A stretch of 44,379 nt of DNA from NCBI GenBank assembly GCA_902579085.1, contig CACHFK010000004.1, positions 1 through 44,379 of the forward strand. Direction: 5' to 3'. The DNA is from an uncultured Pelagibacteraceae bacterium. Lineage in GTDB: Bacteria; Pseudomonadota; Alphaproteobacteria; Pelagibacterales; Pelagibacteraceae. A program made the translations under genes and the position numbers. Shown here in pieces: positions 36,292-43,966 of the stretch; positions within the stretch are counted from its first letter, which is position 1, and each line of letters opens with the position of its first letter. Under the pieces are notes generated by a model, which did not search any database, was not told where the DNA came from, and saw nothing but the letters and a program-made list of their open reading frames with translations.

Positions 36292-36309
36292 ATTACAGAA
36301 TTGTTACAC
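36292..36309 (-). promoter_or_regulatory. Pho box upstream of pstS
   Basis: Read on the minus strand: GTGTAAC-AATT-CTGTAAT, two 7-mers separated by 4 bases (11-base period), close to the enterobacterial PhoB half-site CTGTMAT; the second half is an exact match. The box ends 70 bases before the pstS ATG, and an AATAAAT sequence about 11 bases downstream could be the -10 element. PhoB is encoded at the end of the same operon. Confidence 0.7.
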
Positions 36310-36330
36310 TTTTGTAAAAAAGGTAACTTT

Positions 36331-36939
36331 TTAGTTGTATTTTTTTGATATAATTATCTGATCAACATCAGTTTCTAGGCCACCGATACATGAAACAGGG
36401 TTTACCTGTTCACTAAGAGCGAGTTCATTGCTTGGACGTAAAGTTATTTCTAGTTTTACTAAGTTTACTAATTCTTCTCTAATTTCTTCATCATATCTCC
36501 AGCTAGGCCATGAACTTGGGGTTGAAAATATAGAGGTTAAATAACTTGTAGCCATAGTATATCTGTAATTACTCAAATTTTCATTCCTCAATAAAAAATC
36601 TCTTACAGAATTAAAAATATTCCTACATCTAAAAGAATCTGAAAGATAATTTTCCTTCTTGAGATTTTGATTCATAGGAACAGAAACAATTAAATCAATT
36701 GAATTTTTAGAATACGAGGTAACTACGTCTGTATAAAATTCAGCTTCAGTAACTTCTAAATGATCTTTAATGGAAGGATATGAAGTTTTTAAATCTGCTT
36801 CTAATCTAAAAATTCCAATATCAAAAACTGTAAGTTGCTGATTTCTTAATAATGTTGTGATATCTTTAGAAAAAACACTTGTTGTTATAGAGCTTAACAA
36901 AAAAGCAAAAATCAAAATATTTTTGAATATTTTAACCAT
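36331..36939 (-). CDS. secreted protein of unknown function between phoR and pstS
   Basis: The 202-residue product has a clear signal peptide (about residues 1-24, IFAFLLSSITTSVFS). The mature part is soluble with two cysteines, Cys105 (SFRCRN) and Cys184 (VSCIGG), which may form a disulfide, and aromatic and Ser-rich stretches such as PSSWPSWRYDEEIRE near 141. I do not recognise a family. It lies on the minus strand between phoR (89 bp upstream) and pstS, within the phosphate genes, so a periplasmic job under phosphate stress is a reasonable guess, not shown by sequence. Confidence 0.75.
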   Translation of the reverse strand: MVKIFKNILIFAFLLSSITTSVFSKDITTLLRNQQLTVFDIGIFRLEADLKTSYPSIKDHLEVTEAEFYTDVVTSYSKNSIDLIVSVPMNQNLKKENYLSDSFRCRNIFNSVRDFLLRNENLSNYRYTMATSYLTSIFSTPSSWPSWRYDEEIREELVNLVKLEITLRPSNELALSEQVNPVSCIGGLETDVDQIIISKKYN

Positions 36940-37028
36940 ATAAAAAAGTAATTAAAAGATTAAAATTAATCAAGTAAAGAATTGTTAAAAAAACCTTCTA
37001 AAACTATTACAATATAATACTTTTAAAT

Positions 37029-38174
37029 TTAAGTTTTCGCTGGTAAATAAATTTGAATTTCAGTTCCTTGGTTTTCCTCACTTAGAATCTCATAGTGTCC
37101 ACGATGTTGAGTAACTATATGTTTAACAATAGCTAATCCTAAACCAGTTCCACCAACCTTATTACTTTGTTCAAGATCTACTCTAAAAAATCTTTCTGTA
37201 ATTCTAGAAATATATCTTTTAGGAATGCCAACACCTTCGTCTTTAACACTGATCATAAAATTTTTTTCTAACAATTTACCATCACTAATTACACTTGATA
37301 TAAAAATAGATTTATTTTCCATTGAATACTTAATTGCATTATCTAAAAGATTTGAAAAAACAGTTTGTAATTTTTTTTCATCTCCAATAACAATTGTTGG
37401 TTTTGCGAGAGATAAATTAATGTTTAATTTCTTTTTTTTTAAAACAATCTCAAAATTACTGATGATTGTTTTGAAAAGATCATTTATATCAACTAAAGAG
37501 CTTGGCCTTATGTGTTCTTCTAATTCAATTTTTGTGAGTATTAAAAGATCATTAATTAAATTTTCCATTCTATTTGATTGATCATTCATTATTTTCATAA
37601 ATTTTTTTTTAGCCTTTTCATCATCAGACGCTGGGCCTTCAATTGTTTCTAATGATCCTTTTATTGCCATTAAAGGAGTTCTTAATTCGTGACTTACATT
37701 TGCTACAAAATCAGTTTTAAATTTTTGTGCTTTTGTAATTTCAGTAAAATCTTTAAAAAATAACACAACAGAATCTGGTTCAGTAAATAAATGAGTTGGG
37801 CCAGGAATAATATAAATTTTATAAAACTGATATGATGGCAGGTCTATTTCAACATCAATATTTTTGGTTTTATTTTCTAAGATAGCTTTTTCAATATTTT
37901 CTATTAATTCTGGCTTTCGAATTACAGAAGATATGTTTTTATCTATTAAACTACTTCCAAATCTTTTTAATGCACTTGGATTAGCATATTTAATTATGTT
38001 AAATTTATTTAATGCAAAAAACTGATCTTCAAGCTCATCAATAATTACTCTTTTGGTTTTTTCTTCTCTTTTATTAATTATTGTGGCGGTATTTATTGAA
38101 TTATTTTTTTTTTGATTAAGTAAATAGAGAAGATAAATTATAACAACTATAAGTAGAATGACGAAATATTCCAT
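37029..38174 (-). CDS. phoR: phosphate regulon sensor histidine kinase PhoR
   Basis: PhoR phosphorylates PhoB when phosphate is scarce. The 381-residue protein has one short N-terminal TM (about 3-19), a PAS-like region (45-145, ending VVLFFKDFTEITK), the dimerisation domain with His162 in VANVSHELRTPLMA, and an ATPase domain with N box DNAIKYS, G1 DEGVGIPKRY and G2 GGTGLGLAIVKHIV. It lacks a periplasmic sensor domain, as usual for PhoR. It sits 64 bp after agt and upstream of the unknown secreted protein. Confidence 0.93.
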   Translation of the reverse strand: MEYFVILLIVVIIYLLYLLNQKKNNSINTATIINKREEKTKRVIIDELEDQFFALNKFNIIKYANPSALKRFGSSLIDKNISSVIRKPELIENIEKAILENKTKNIDVEIDLPSYQFYKIYIIPGPTHLFTEPDSVVLFFKDFTEITKAQKFKTDFVANVSHELRTPLMAIKGSLETIEGPASDDEKAKKKFMKIMNDQSNRMENLINDLLILTKIELEEHIRPSSLVDINDLFKTIISNFEIVLKKKKLNINLSLAKPTIVIGDEKKLQTVFSNLLDNAIKYSMENKSIFISSVISDGKLLEKNFMISVKDEGVGIPKRYISRITERFFRVDLEQSNKVGGTGLGLAIVKHIVTQHRGHYEILSEENQGTEIQIYLPAKT

Positions 38175-38238
38175 AAATTTAGATAGGTTAATTTTGCATC
38201 ATTACTCTTTTTAATGCAAATAAATTAAGAAAAATTAA

Positions 38239-39246
38239 TTAATGATTTGGTGATATATTATTAAAAAATATTTTTGCTGTTTCTTCCCAAGTGAATTTTT
38301 TTGCAAATTCAAGACAATCATTTCTATCGACTTTTAAAGCTTTTTGGGCTGACACTTTAAGATCATCATCTAAACAATTTATTTTGGAGCCTTCAAATAT
38401 GTCTTTAGGACCTGGAACAGGATACGCAGCAACAGGTGTTCCACAATTTAAAGCTTCTGTAACTACAATTCCAAAAGTATCTGTCTTACTTGGAAATACA
38501 AAAACATCAGAAGATGCAAAATGTGATGCTAATTCACCATTTGTTTTTTCTCCTAAAAAAATATCTTTAGGGAATTCTTTTTTTAATTTTTTTAAATCAG
38601 GCCCTTTTCCTATTATTATTTTTGTACCTTCTAAATCACATTCTAAGAAGGCTCTAATGTTTTTTTCAACTGCAACTCTTCCAACATAAATCCAAATTGG
38701 TCTTTTATGAGGTAAATCAATTTTCTTAGGATTCTTAAATGCTCCATGATTTCCTCCTCTAGTCCAAGTAATCATTTTATTATTATCTATACCAATATCG
38801 ATTAATTCTTTTCTCATGGACTCAGTTGTTACTAAAATTCTCTCAGCCTTGTTATGAAAATTTGCTAAGAATTTTTCAGCCCATTTTGTAGGTATAATAG
38901 GAAAGTAAAGTTTAAGATATTTATCAAACCTTGTATGAAAACTCGTTGTAAACTTTAGATTATTTTTTAGACAATATCTTCTTGCCATAGTTCCTATAGG
39001 ACCTTCAGTAGCTATATGAATTGCATCAGGTTTTATTTTCTTTATTAAACTACCGACTTTTGGCCAAACATTAATTGATATTCTAATTTCATTATATTTT
39101 GGCATCGGAAAAGTTAAAAATGATTCTGGTGTAATATATTCTACAGTATGACCTTGTTCTTTTAAGAGTTCTCCTGTTTGATGTAAAGTTCTTACGACGC
39201 CATTTACTTGTGGAAAGTATGCATCTGTAGCGATTAAAATTTTCAT
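38239..39246 (-). CDS. agt: family 4 glycosyltransferase, probable diacylglycerol glycosyltransferase (Agt)
   Basis: This GT-B fold enzyme of 335 residues starts KILIATDAYFPQVNGVVRT (family 4 acceptor-domain pattern) and has the donor-site block PSKTDTFGIVVTEALNCGTPVAAY near 252 (Asp in place of the first Glu of the E-x7-E motif). Next to plcP, this layout matches the Agt of marine Alphaproteobacteria, which adds a sugar to diacylglycerol so that glycolipids replace phospholipids under phosphate starvation. It follows plcP with a 3-bp gap. The sugar (glucose or glucuronate) cannot be read from the sequence. The name relies mostly on this context. Confidence 0.82.
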   Translation of the reverse strand: MKILIATDAYFPQVNGVVRTLHQTGELLKEQGHTVEYITPESFLTFPMPKYNEIRISINVWPKVGSLIKKIKPDAIHIATEGPIGTMARRYCLKNNLKFTTSFHTRFDKYLKLYFPIIPTKWAEKFLANFHNKAERILVTTESMRKELIDIGIDNNKMITWTRGGNHGAFKNPKKIDLPHKRPIWIYVGRVAVEKNIRAFLECDLEGTKIIIGKGPDLKKLKKEFPKDIFLGEKTNGELASHFASSDVFVFPSKTDTFGIVVTEALNCGTPVAAYPVPGPKDIFEGSKINCLDDDLKVSAQKALKVDRNDCLEFAKKFTWEETAKIFFNNISPNH

Positions 39247-39249
39247 TGA

Positions 39250-40062
39250 CTATGAAGCTTTTTTTAATTCTTCGGTATTAATTGGTCTATTTATTTCTTT
39301 ATCGTCTAAATATTGTTCTCTTATTTTGTCCCAATATAATATTTCAAAACTGCCATCATAATTTTCGCCTAATGCAGTGCAGGATTCAACCCAGTCTCCA
39401 CAATTTAAATAATTGACCCCATTAAAATCTCTATCCTCAGCATGATGGATGTGACCACAAATAATTCCATCAAATTTTTTTCTTTTTGCATAATCTGATA
39501 CAGTCTTTTCGTATTCACCAATATATTTAACTGCGTTTTTGACTTTATATTTTAAAAATTTTGCAAGAGACCAATATTCTTTTCCTCTCAACCTTCTAAA
39601 AAAGTTAATTATTACATTTAATTGTAACAATAAATTATAGGCTATTGATCCAAGTTTAGATAACCATTTAGCATGTTTCATAACCCCATCCCAAGCATCA
39701 CCATGAACAACAACATATTTTTTTCCAGCATTTGTTTCATGAATAACTCTATTAACCATATGGATGTCACCAAAATGCATTGGAATAAATTTTCTTAACA
39801 TTTCGTCATGGTTACCCATAATGTAGAAAACTTTAGTACCATGTCTTGCTTTTCTTAAAATTTTTTGGATTACATCATTATGTTCTTGAGGCCAAAAAAA
39901 ACTTTTTTGCATTTCCCAGACATCTATAATGTCTCCTACAAGGTAAAGGTTTTCAGATCTTGAGTTTTTAAAAAATTCTAAAAGTTTATTTGCCTGACAA
40001 CCCTTGGTACCTAAATGTACATCAGAAATAAAAATACTTTTATATTTAATTATATTAGGCAT
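39250..40062 (-). CDS. plcP: PlcP-type phospholipase C (calcineurin-like metallophosphoesterase)
   Basis: The 270-residue protein carries the full metallophosphoesterase set: ISDVHLGTKG (Asp, His), LVGDIIDVWE, MGNHDEML, VVHGDAWDG and ICGHIHHAED. It resembles the LpxH-like group in which PlcP of marine and soil Alphaproteobacteria falls; PlcP removes phosphate head groups from phospholipids to give diacylglycerol. Pairing with agt and a phosphate-regulation setting favours PlcP over LpxH. There is no signal peptide. No Shine-Dalgarno sequence is visible before the ATG. The upstream 98 bp, shared with dagK, hold a Pho-box-like repeat. Confidence 0.85.
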   Translation of the reverse strand: MPNIIKYKSIFISDVHLGTKGCQANKLLEFFKNSRSENLYLVGDIIDVWEMQKSFFWPQEHNDVIQKILRKARHGTKVFYIMGNHDEMLRKFIPMHFGDIHMVNRVIHETNAGKKYVVVHGDAWDGVMKHAKWLSKLGSIAYNLLLQLNVIINFFRRLRGKEYWSLAKFLKYKVKNAVKYIGEYEKTVSDYAKRKKFDGIICGHIHHAEDRDFNGVNYLNCGDWVESCTALGENYDGSFEILYWDKIREQYLDDKEINRPINTEELKKAS

Positions 40063-40124
40063 TAAAAAAACTTTTTTTTAACACAACTGTAACACGAATC
40101 ATTTAATTGTTATCTCATTCAAAT

Positions 40125-40142
40125 GTTACAAATTTGTTAAAA
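40125..40142 (-). promoter_or_regulatory. candidate Pho box upstream of plcP-agt
   Basis: Minus strand: TTTTAAC-AAAT-TTGTAAC, same 7-4-7 layout as the box before pstS, with the second half matching CTGTMAT at 5 of 7 bases and the first at 4. It ends 63 bases before the plcP ATG, close to the 70 in pstS, and ATAACAAT about 11 bases downstream could be a -10. It is weaker than the pstS box and lies in AT-rich DNA. Confidence 0.45.
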
Positions 40143-40160
40143 ATTTTTTAAGGAATAATT

Positions 40161-41045
40161 ATGTCATACTGTTTGATTTACAATCTAAACTCTTCTTCAG
40201 GAAGAAAATCAAAGTTCATAAGTAGAGTTTTATCTAAGTTAAAAGAAAACAATTCTGTAGACTACTTTGAAACAAAAACAATAGATCAAGCTAAGAAAAT
40301 TTTTAAAGATTTTAATCAAAAAAATTATGATCGACTAATAGTAGCTGGTGGTGATGGAACAGTTTCTTTTGCAATTAATGAGTTAATTAAAAATGATTTT
40401 AATTTTAAAGATGATTTTGCTATAGGTTATATTCCTGCTGGTTCTGCAAATTTACTTCAGGCTGAATTATCAATGAATAAAAAAGTTGATGATATAGTAA
40501 ATGTATTGATTTCTAACAATTATAAATCCTCTAATCTTGTAAAAATTAACGATAATTATTTCTTTTTAATGGCTGGTATAGGATGGGATGCAAAAATTGT
40601 TCATTCAATTAATTCTAAAATTAAAAAGATTCTTGGTAAAGTTATATTTGGTATAAAGGGTTTTCAATATTTTTTATTTATGAATAATAAAAAATTAAAT
40701 GTTGCTTTTGATGGAGAATTTTATCAAGCAGACTGGATATTATCCTCAAATACCAAATATTACGCTGGACATCATAAAATAAATAAAACAAATATTTTTG
40801 AAGATAAATTAGTCACCTATATATTTAAAGATTTGACTAGGATCAGTTTATTATATTCTATATTTTTAATAATTCTTAATGGCGATTTAAGTAAAAACAA
40901 AAATGTTATTACTACTTATTCACAAAACATCACTATTAATGGAAATGATTTAATACCTGTTCAAATTGATGGAGATAATTTTGGTTCTTATAAAAAAATT
41001 CATTTAAATCTATCAAATAAAAAAGTGAATTTTCTTGTAAAATAA
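40161..41045 (+). CDS. diacylglycerol-kinase-like lipid kinase (LCB5/DagK family)
   Basis: Proteins of this family phosphorylate diacylglycerol, sphingoid bases or related lipids. The 294-residue product has the nucleotide motif VAGGDGTVSFAINEL near residue 71 and the second motif YIPAGSANLLQAEL near 96, with Ser-Ala-Asn in place of the usual Gly-Thr-x-Asn; GIGWDAKIV follows near 145. An AAGGA ribosome-binding site stands 7 bases before the ATG. It is divergent from plcP over 98 bp and its stop abuts the convergent manC-like stop. Context suggests it returns diacylglycerol to phosphatidate; the substrate is inferred. Confidence 0.82.
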   Translation: MSYCLIYNLNSSSGRKSKFISRVLSKLKENNSVDYFETKTIDQAKKIFKDFNQKNYDRLIVAGGDGTVSFAINELIKNDFNFKDDFAIGYIPAGSANLLQAELSMNKKVDDIVNVLISNNYKSSNLVKINDNYFFLMAGIGWDAKIVHSINSKIKKILGKVIFGIKGFQYFLFMNNKKLNVAFDGEFYQADWILSSNTKYYAGHHKINKTNIFEDKLVTYIFKDLTRISLLYSIFLIILNGDLSKNKNVITTYSQNITINGNDLIPVQIDGDNFGSYKKIHLNLSNKKVNFLVK

Positions 41046-41054
41046 TTATTTTAC
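41037..41054. repeat. 18-bp palindrome formed by two convergent gene ends
   Basis: GTAAAATAATTATTTTAC is a perfect inverted repeat. Its left half is the last three codons of the DagK-like gene (Val-Lys-stop) and its right half, read on the other strand, is the last three codons of the manC-like gene, also Val-Lys-stop. No other spacer or terminator lies between the two genes. Confidence 0.9.
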
Positions 41055-42248
41055 CCTTCCATAAAAATCTTGATATCGAACAATATCTGTTTCTTTTAGT
41101 ACGGATCCTACTTGAGCTTCCATGATTTTAACTGGTTTTTTTCCAGGGTTTTGAATTCTATGAATTGCTTCTAACGGAATAAATATATGTTCATTTGGTT
41201 TTTTGTTAAAAATATTTTTGTTTAATGTTATTTTTGGGTTTCCTTGTGTAATTAACCAATGTTCAGCTCTGTGGTGATGCTTTTGTAGGCTTAAAATACC
41301 CTTAGGTTTAACAAATAATTCTTTAATCAGAAATTCCTTACCATTAAATAAATTTGTATATCTACCCCACGGTCTATAATAAACGTTCTTTTTCTTAACA
41401 TATTTGTTCTTATTTTTATCATATACTTTTAAAATCTCTTTCCAGCTGCCAAGATCAGACCAAGGAATATCTAGTTTAATGGCATTGATTTGTTTGGTTT
41501 TTTCAAGAATTGCATAATCAAAAGATTTTTCTACTGATTTAACAAATGAACTTTTATTTAAATAATAAGTATTATTTTTATATTTAGCCTTGTTTACTGA
41601 GGCTAAACAGCTTTTATATGTTTTTGGTTGATATTTCTTAAAGTTATTAATAATTGAATCTTTTCTTAAGAAAAACATTCCAGAATTCCAATAACCTTTC
41701 TTTTTAATAACTTGTTTTGCTTTTGTAGGTTTTGGTTTTTCAATAAATTTTGTGACTTTGTTAATACTTTTAACTTTTTTAGTTAAAAAGTATCCATATT
41801 CACTGGATGGATTTGTTGGTTTTATACCAAATATAAATAAATTTTTATCATTTAAGTTATGCTTATTTTTATTAATTGATTTGTTTAAAATACTTGATTT
41901 TTCTATCAAATGATCTGCAGCGAAAAACATTAATGGTTGATTTATTGGAATATCTTTAATTAAAGCAGAAGCAAGGATTGCTGGTGCTGTATTTTTTTTA
42001 GCTGGTTCTAAAACAATTTTATATTTTTTAACTTTGTTTTTTTTTAAAGCTAATCTTACTTGTTTTAAGTACTTAGAATTGGTGCTTATAATAGGATAAT
42101 CAAATGTAGAGTTTTTAACTCTTTCTAATGTTTTTTGCATTAGTGTCCATCCACCAAAATCAATAAATTGTTTTGCTTGATGATTTTTTTGATTTGGCCA
42201 GAGACGTGTTCCTGCACCACCACAGAGTATTACAGGTCTAATTTTCAT
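41046..42248 (-). CDS. manC: mannose-1-phosphate guanylyltransferase / mannose-6-phosphate isomerase, short form
   Basis: The 400-residue protein joins a nucleotidyltransferase (GGAGTRLWP at residues 10-18, FAADHLIEK near 108, FIEKPKPTKA near 164, and WNSGMFFLRK near 186) with a type II phosphomannose-isomerase cupin (RPWGRYTNL, LQKHHHRAEHWLITQG, FIPLEAIHRIQNPG). It supplies GDP-mannose for surface sugars. Family members usually have about 470 residues; the loss seems spread over linkers. Its ATG shares one base with the ilvD stop. Confidence 0.9.
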   Translation of the reverse strand: MKIRPVILCGGAGTRLWPNQKNHQAKQFIDFGGWTLMQKTLERVKNSTFDYPIISTNSKYLKQVRLALKKNKVKKYKIVLEPAKKNTAPAILASALIKDIPINQPLMFFAADHLIEKSSILNKSINKNKHNLNDKNLFIFGIKPTNPSSEYGYFLTKKVKSINKVTKFIEKPKPTKAKQVIKKKGYWNSGMFFLRKDSIINNFKKYQPKTYKSCLASVNKAKYKNNTYYLNKSSFVKSVEKSFDYAILEKTKQINAIKLDIPWSDLGSWKEILKVYDKNKNKYVKKKNVYYRPWGRYTNLFNGKEFLIKELFVKPKGILSLQKHHHRAEHWLITQGNPKITLNKNIFNKKPNEHIFIPLEAIHRIQNPGKKPVKIMEAQVGSVLKETDIVRYQDFYGRVK

Positions 42249-43966
42249 TAAATATCAGCGTAAGTTCTAACCTCGTTTTTTCCACCGGGATGTGTTGGAG
42301 CCCCTTTGTAAGCAGGACCAACAGTTTGTGCATATTTCCACAATGTACCGTTACCAAAATTCATTTTCTTTGGTTTCCATTTTTTTCTTCTTGCACTTAA
42401 TTCTTTTTTAGAAAGTCTGACATTAATAGTTCCTTTTTTAGCATCAATATCGATAACATCTCCGTTCCTTAAAAGGGCTATAGGACCGCCTACAGAGGCC
42501 TCAGGACCCACATGACCTATACAGAAGCCTCTGGTAGCCCCAGAGAACCTTCCATCCGTTATAAGAGCTACTTTCTCCCCTTTTCCTTGTCCATATATTG
42601 CAGCTGTTGTTTGAAGCATTTCTCTCATGCCAGGACCACCTTTAGGTCCTTCGTATCTAATTATTATGATATCACCATCTTTATATTTTCTTTTTTTAAC
42701 AGCTTTGTATGCGTCTTCTTCTGTATTAAAACATCTTGCTTTTCCAGTGAATTGTAATTTTTTTAATCCTGCAATTTTTACTATCCCACCTTCGGGTGCT
42801 AAATTTCCTTTTAATCCAACAACGCCTCCAGTTTTTGATAAAGGATTGTTATATTCTCTCATTACTTTTTGATTTTTTTTAAATTTAACATTTTTCAAAT
42901 TTTCCTTCATAGTTTTTCCAGTAACTGTCATGCAATCACCATGAATAAAACCACCATCCATTAAAGTTTTTAATAACATTGGCACACCTCCGGCTAACCA
43001 CATATCTTTAGCAACATATTTACCGCCTGGTTTTAAATCAGCTAAATAAGGAGTTCTTTTAAAAATTTTAGCCACATCCATTAAATCAAATTTAATTCCA
43101 ATTTCATTTGCAATAGCAGGTAAATGTAAACCAGCATTTGTAGACCCACCAGTAGCAGCAACAATTGTTGCAGCATTTTCTAATGACTTTCTAGTTACTA
43201 TATCTCTTGGTCTAATATTTTTTGCTAATAAATTCATTACAGCTTTACCACTTGCTAGCGCATATTTATTTCTTTCAGTATATGGAGCTGGTGTTCCAGC
43301 AGAATAAGGTAATGCTAATCCAATTGCTTCTGAAACACAGGCCATTGTGTTTGCAGTAAACTGTCCACCACAAGCACCTGCACTTGGACATGCTTTTAAT
43401 TCAAGTTTTCTTAAAGCGTGAGCTGTCATTTTTTTTGATGTATATTTTCCAACGCCTTCAAAAACATCTACTACAGTTACATCCTTACCATTAAATCTTC
43501 CTGGTAATATTGATCCACCATAAATAAACACACTTGGCACATTTAATCGAACCATAGACATCATAAGACCCGGTAATGATTTATCACAACCAGCTAAACC
43601 AACTAAAGCATCATAACAGTGGCCTCTAACTGTAAGTTCTGTTGAATCTGCAATTACATCTCTAGAAATTAACGACGACTTCATTCCTTCGTGCCCCATT
43701 GCAATTCCATCTGTTACGGTAATTGTACAAAATTCTCTTGGTGTACCACCTGCTGAATGAACACCTTTTTTAACAGATTGGGCTTGTTTCATTAAATTAA
43801 TGTTACATGGCGCAGCCTCATTCCAGGTTGAAACAACACCAACAAATGGTTTTGCTACATCTTTTTCTGTTAGATCCATTGCATAATAAAAAGATCTTTG
43901 TGGCGCTTTATCTGGACCTAATGAAGTGTGCCTGCTAGGTAATTTTTTTTTATTAAATTTCCGCAT
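42248..43966 (-). CDS. ilvD: dihydroxy-acid dehydratase
   Basis: IlvD performs the third step of valine/isoleucine synthesis, removing water from 2,3-dihydroxy acids with an Fe-S cluster. The 572-residue enzyme has the cluster-binding [12 protein letters not shown] (near 127) and [17 protein letters not shown] (near 195), [13 protein letters not shown] near 82 and the C-terminal [21 protein letters not shown] (near 483). Length fits the family (560-620). It is joined to valS upstream and manC downstream by one-base TAATG overlaps, so valine synthesis and valine charging genes are coupled. Confidence 0.96.
   Translation of the reverse strand: MRKFNKKKLPSRHTSLGPDKAPQRSFYYAMDLTEKDVAKPFVGVVSTWNEAAPCNINLMKQAQSVKKGVHSAGGTPREFCTITVTDGIAMGHEGMKSSLISRDVIADSTELTVRGHCYDALVGLAGCDKSLPGLMMSMVRLNVPSVFIYGGSILPGRFNGKDVTVVDVFEGVGKYTSKKMTAHALRKLELKACPSAGACGGQFTANTMACVSEAIGLALPYSAGTPAPYTERNKYALASGKAVMNLLAKNIRPRDIVTRKSLENAATIVAATGGSTNAGLHLPAIANEIGIKFDLMDVAKIFKRTPYLADLKPGGKYVAKDMWLAGGVPMLLKTLMDGGFIHGDCMTVTGKTMKENLKNVKFKKNQKVMREYNNPLSKTGGVVGLKGNLAPEGGIVKIAGLKKLQFTGKARCFNTEEDAYKAVKKRKYKDGDIIIIRYEGPKGGPGMREMLQTTAAIYGQGKGEKVALITDGRFSGATRGFCIGHVGPEASVGGPIALLRNGDVIDIDAKKGTINVRLSKKELSARRKKWKPKKMNFGNGTLWKYAQTVGPAYKGAPTHPGGKNEVRTYADI

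Noticed and set aside
36303-36327. Hairpin GTTAC...GTAAC upstream of pstS as terminator of the unknown secreted gene
   Set aside because: Only five pairs plus an AT-rich bulged inner stem, no T run after it on the minus strand, and it overlaps the better supported Pho box.
40087-40104. CTGTAAC as a plus-strand Pho half-site for the dagK-like gene
   Set aside because: The partner 7-mer at the 11-base step (ATCATTT) does not resemble the half-site.
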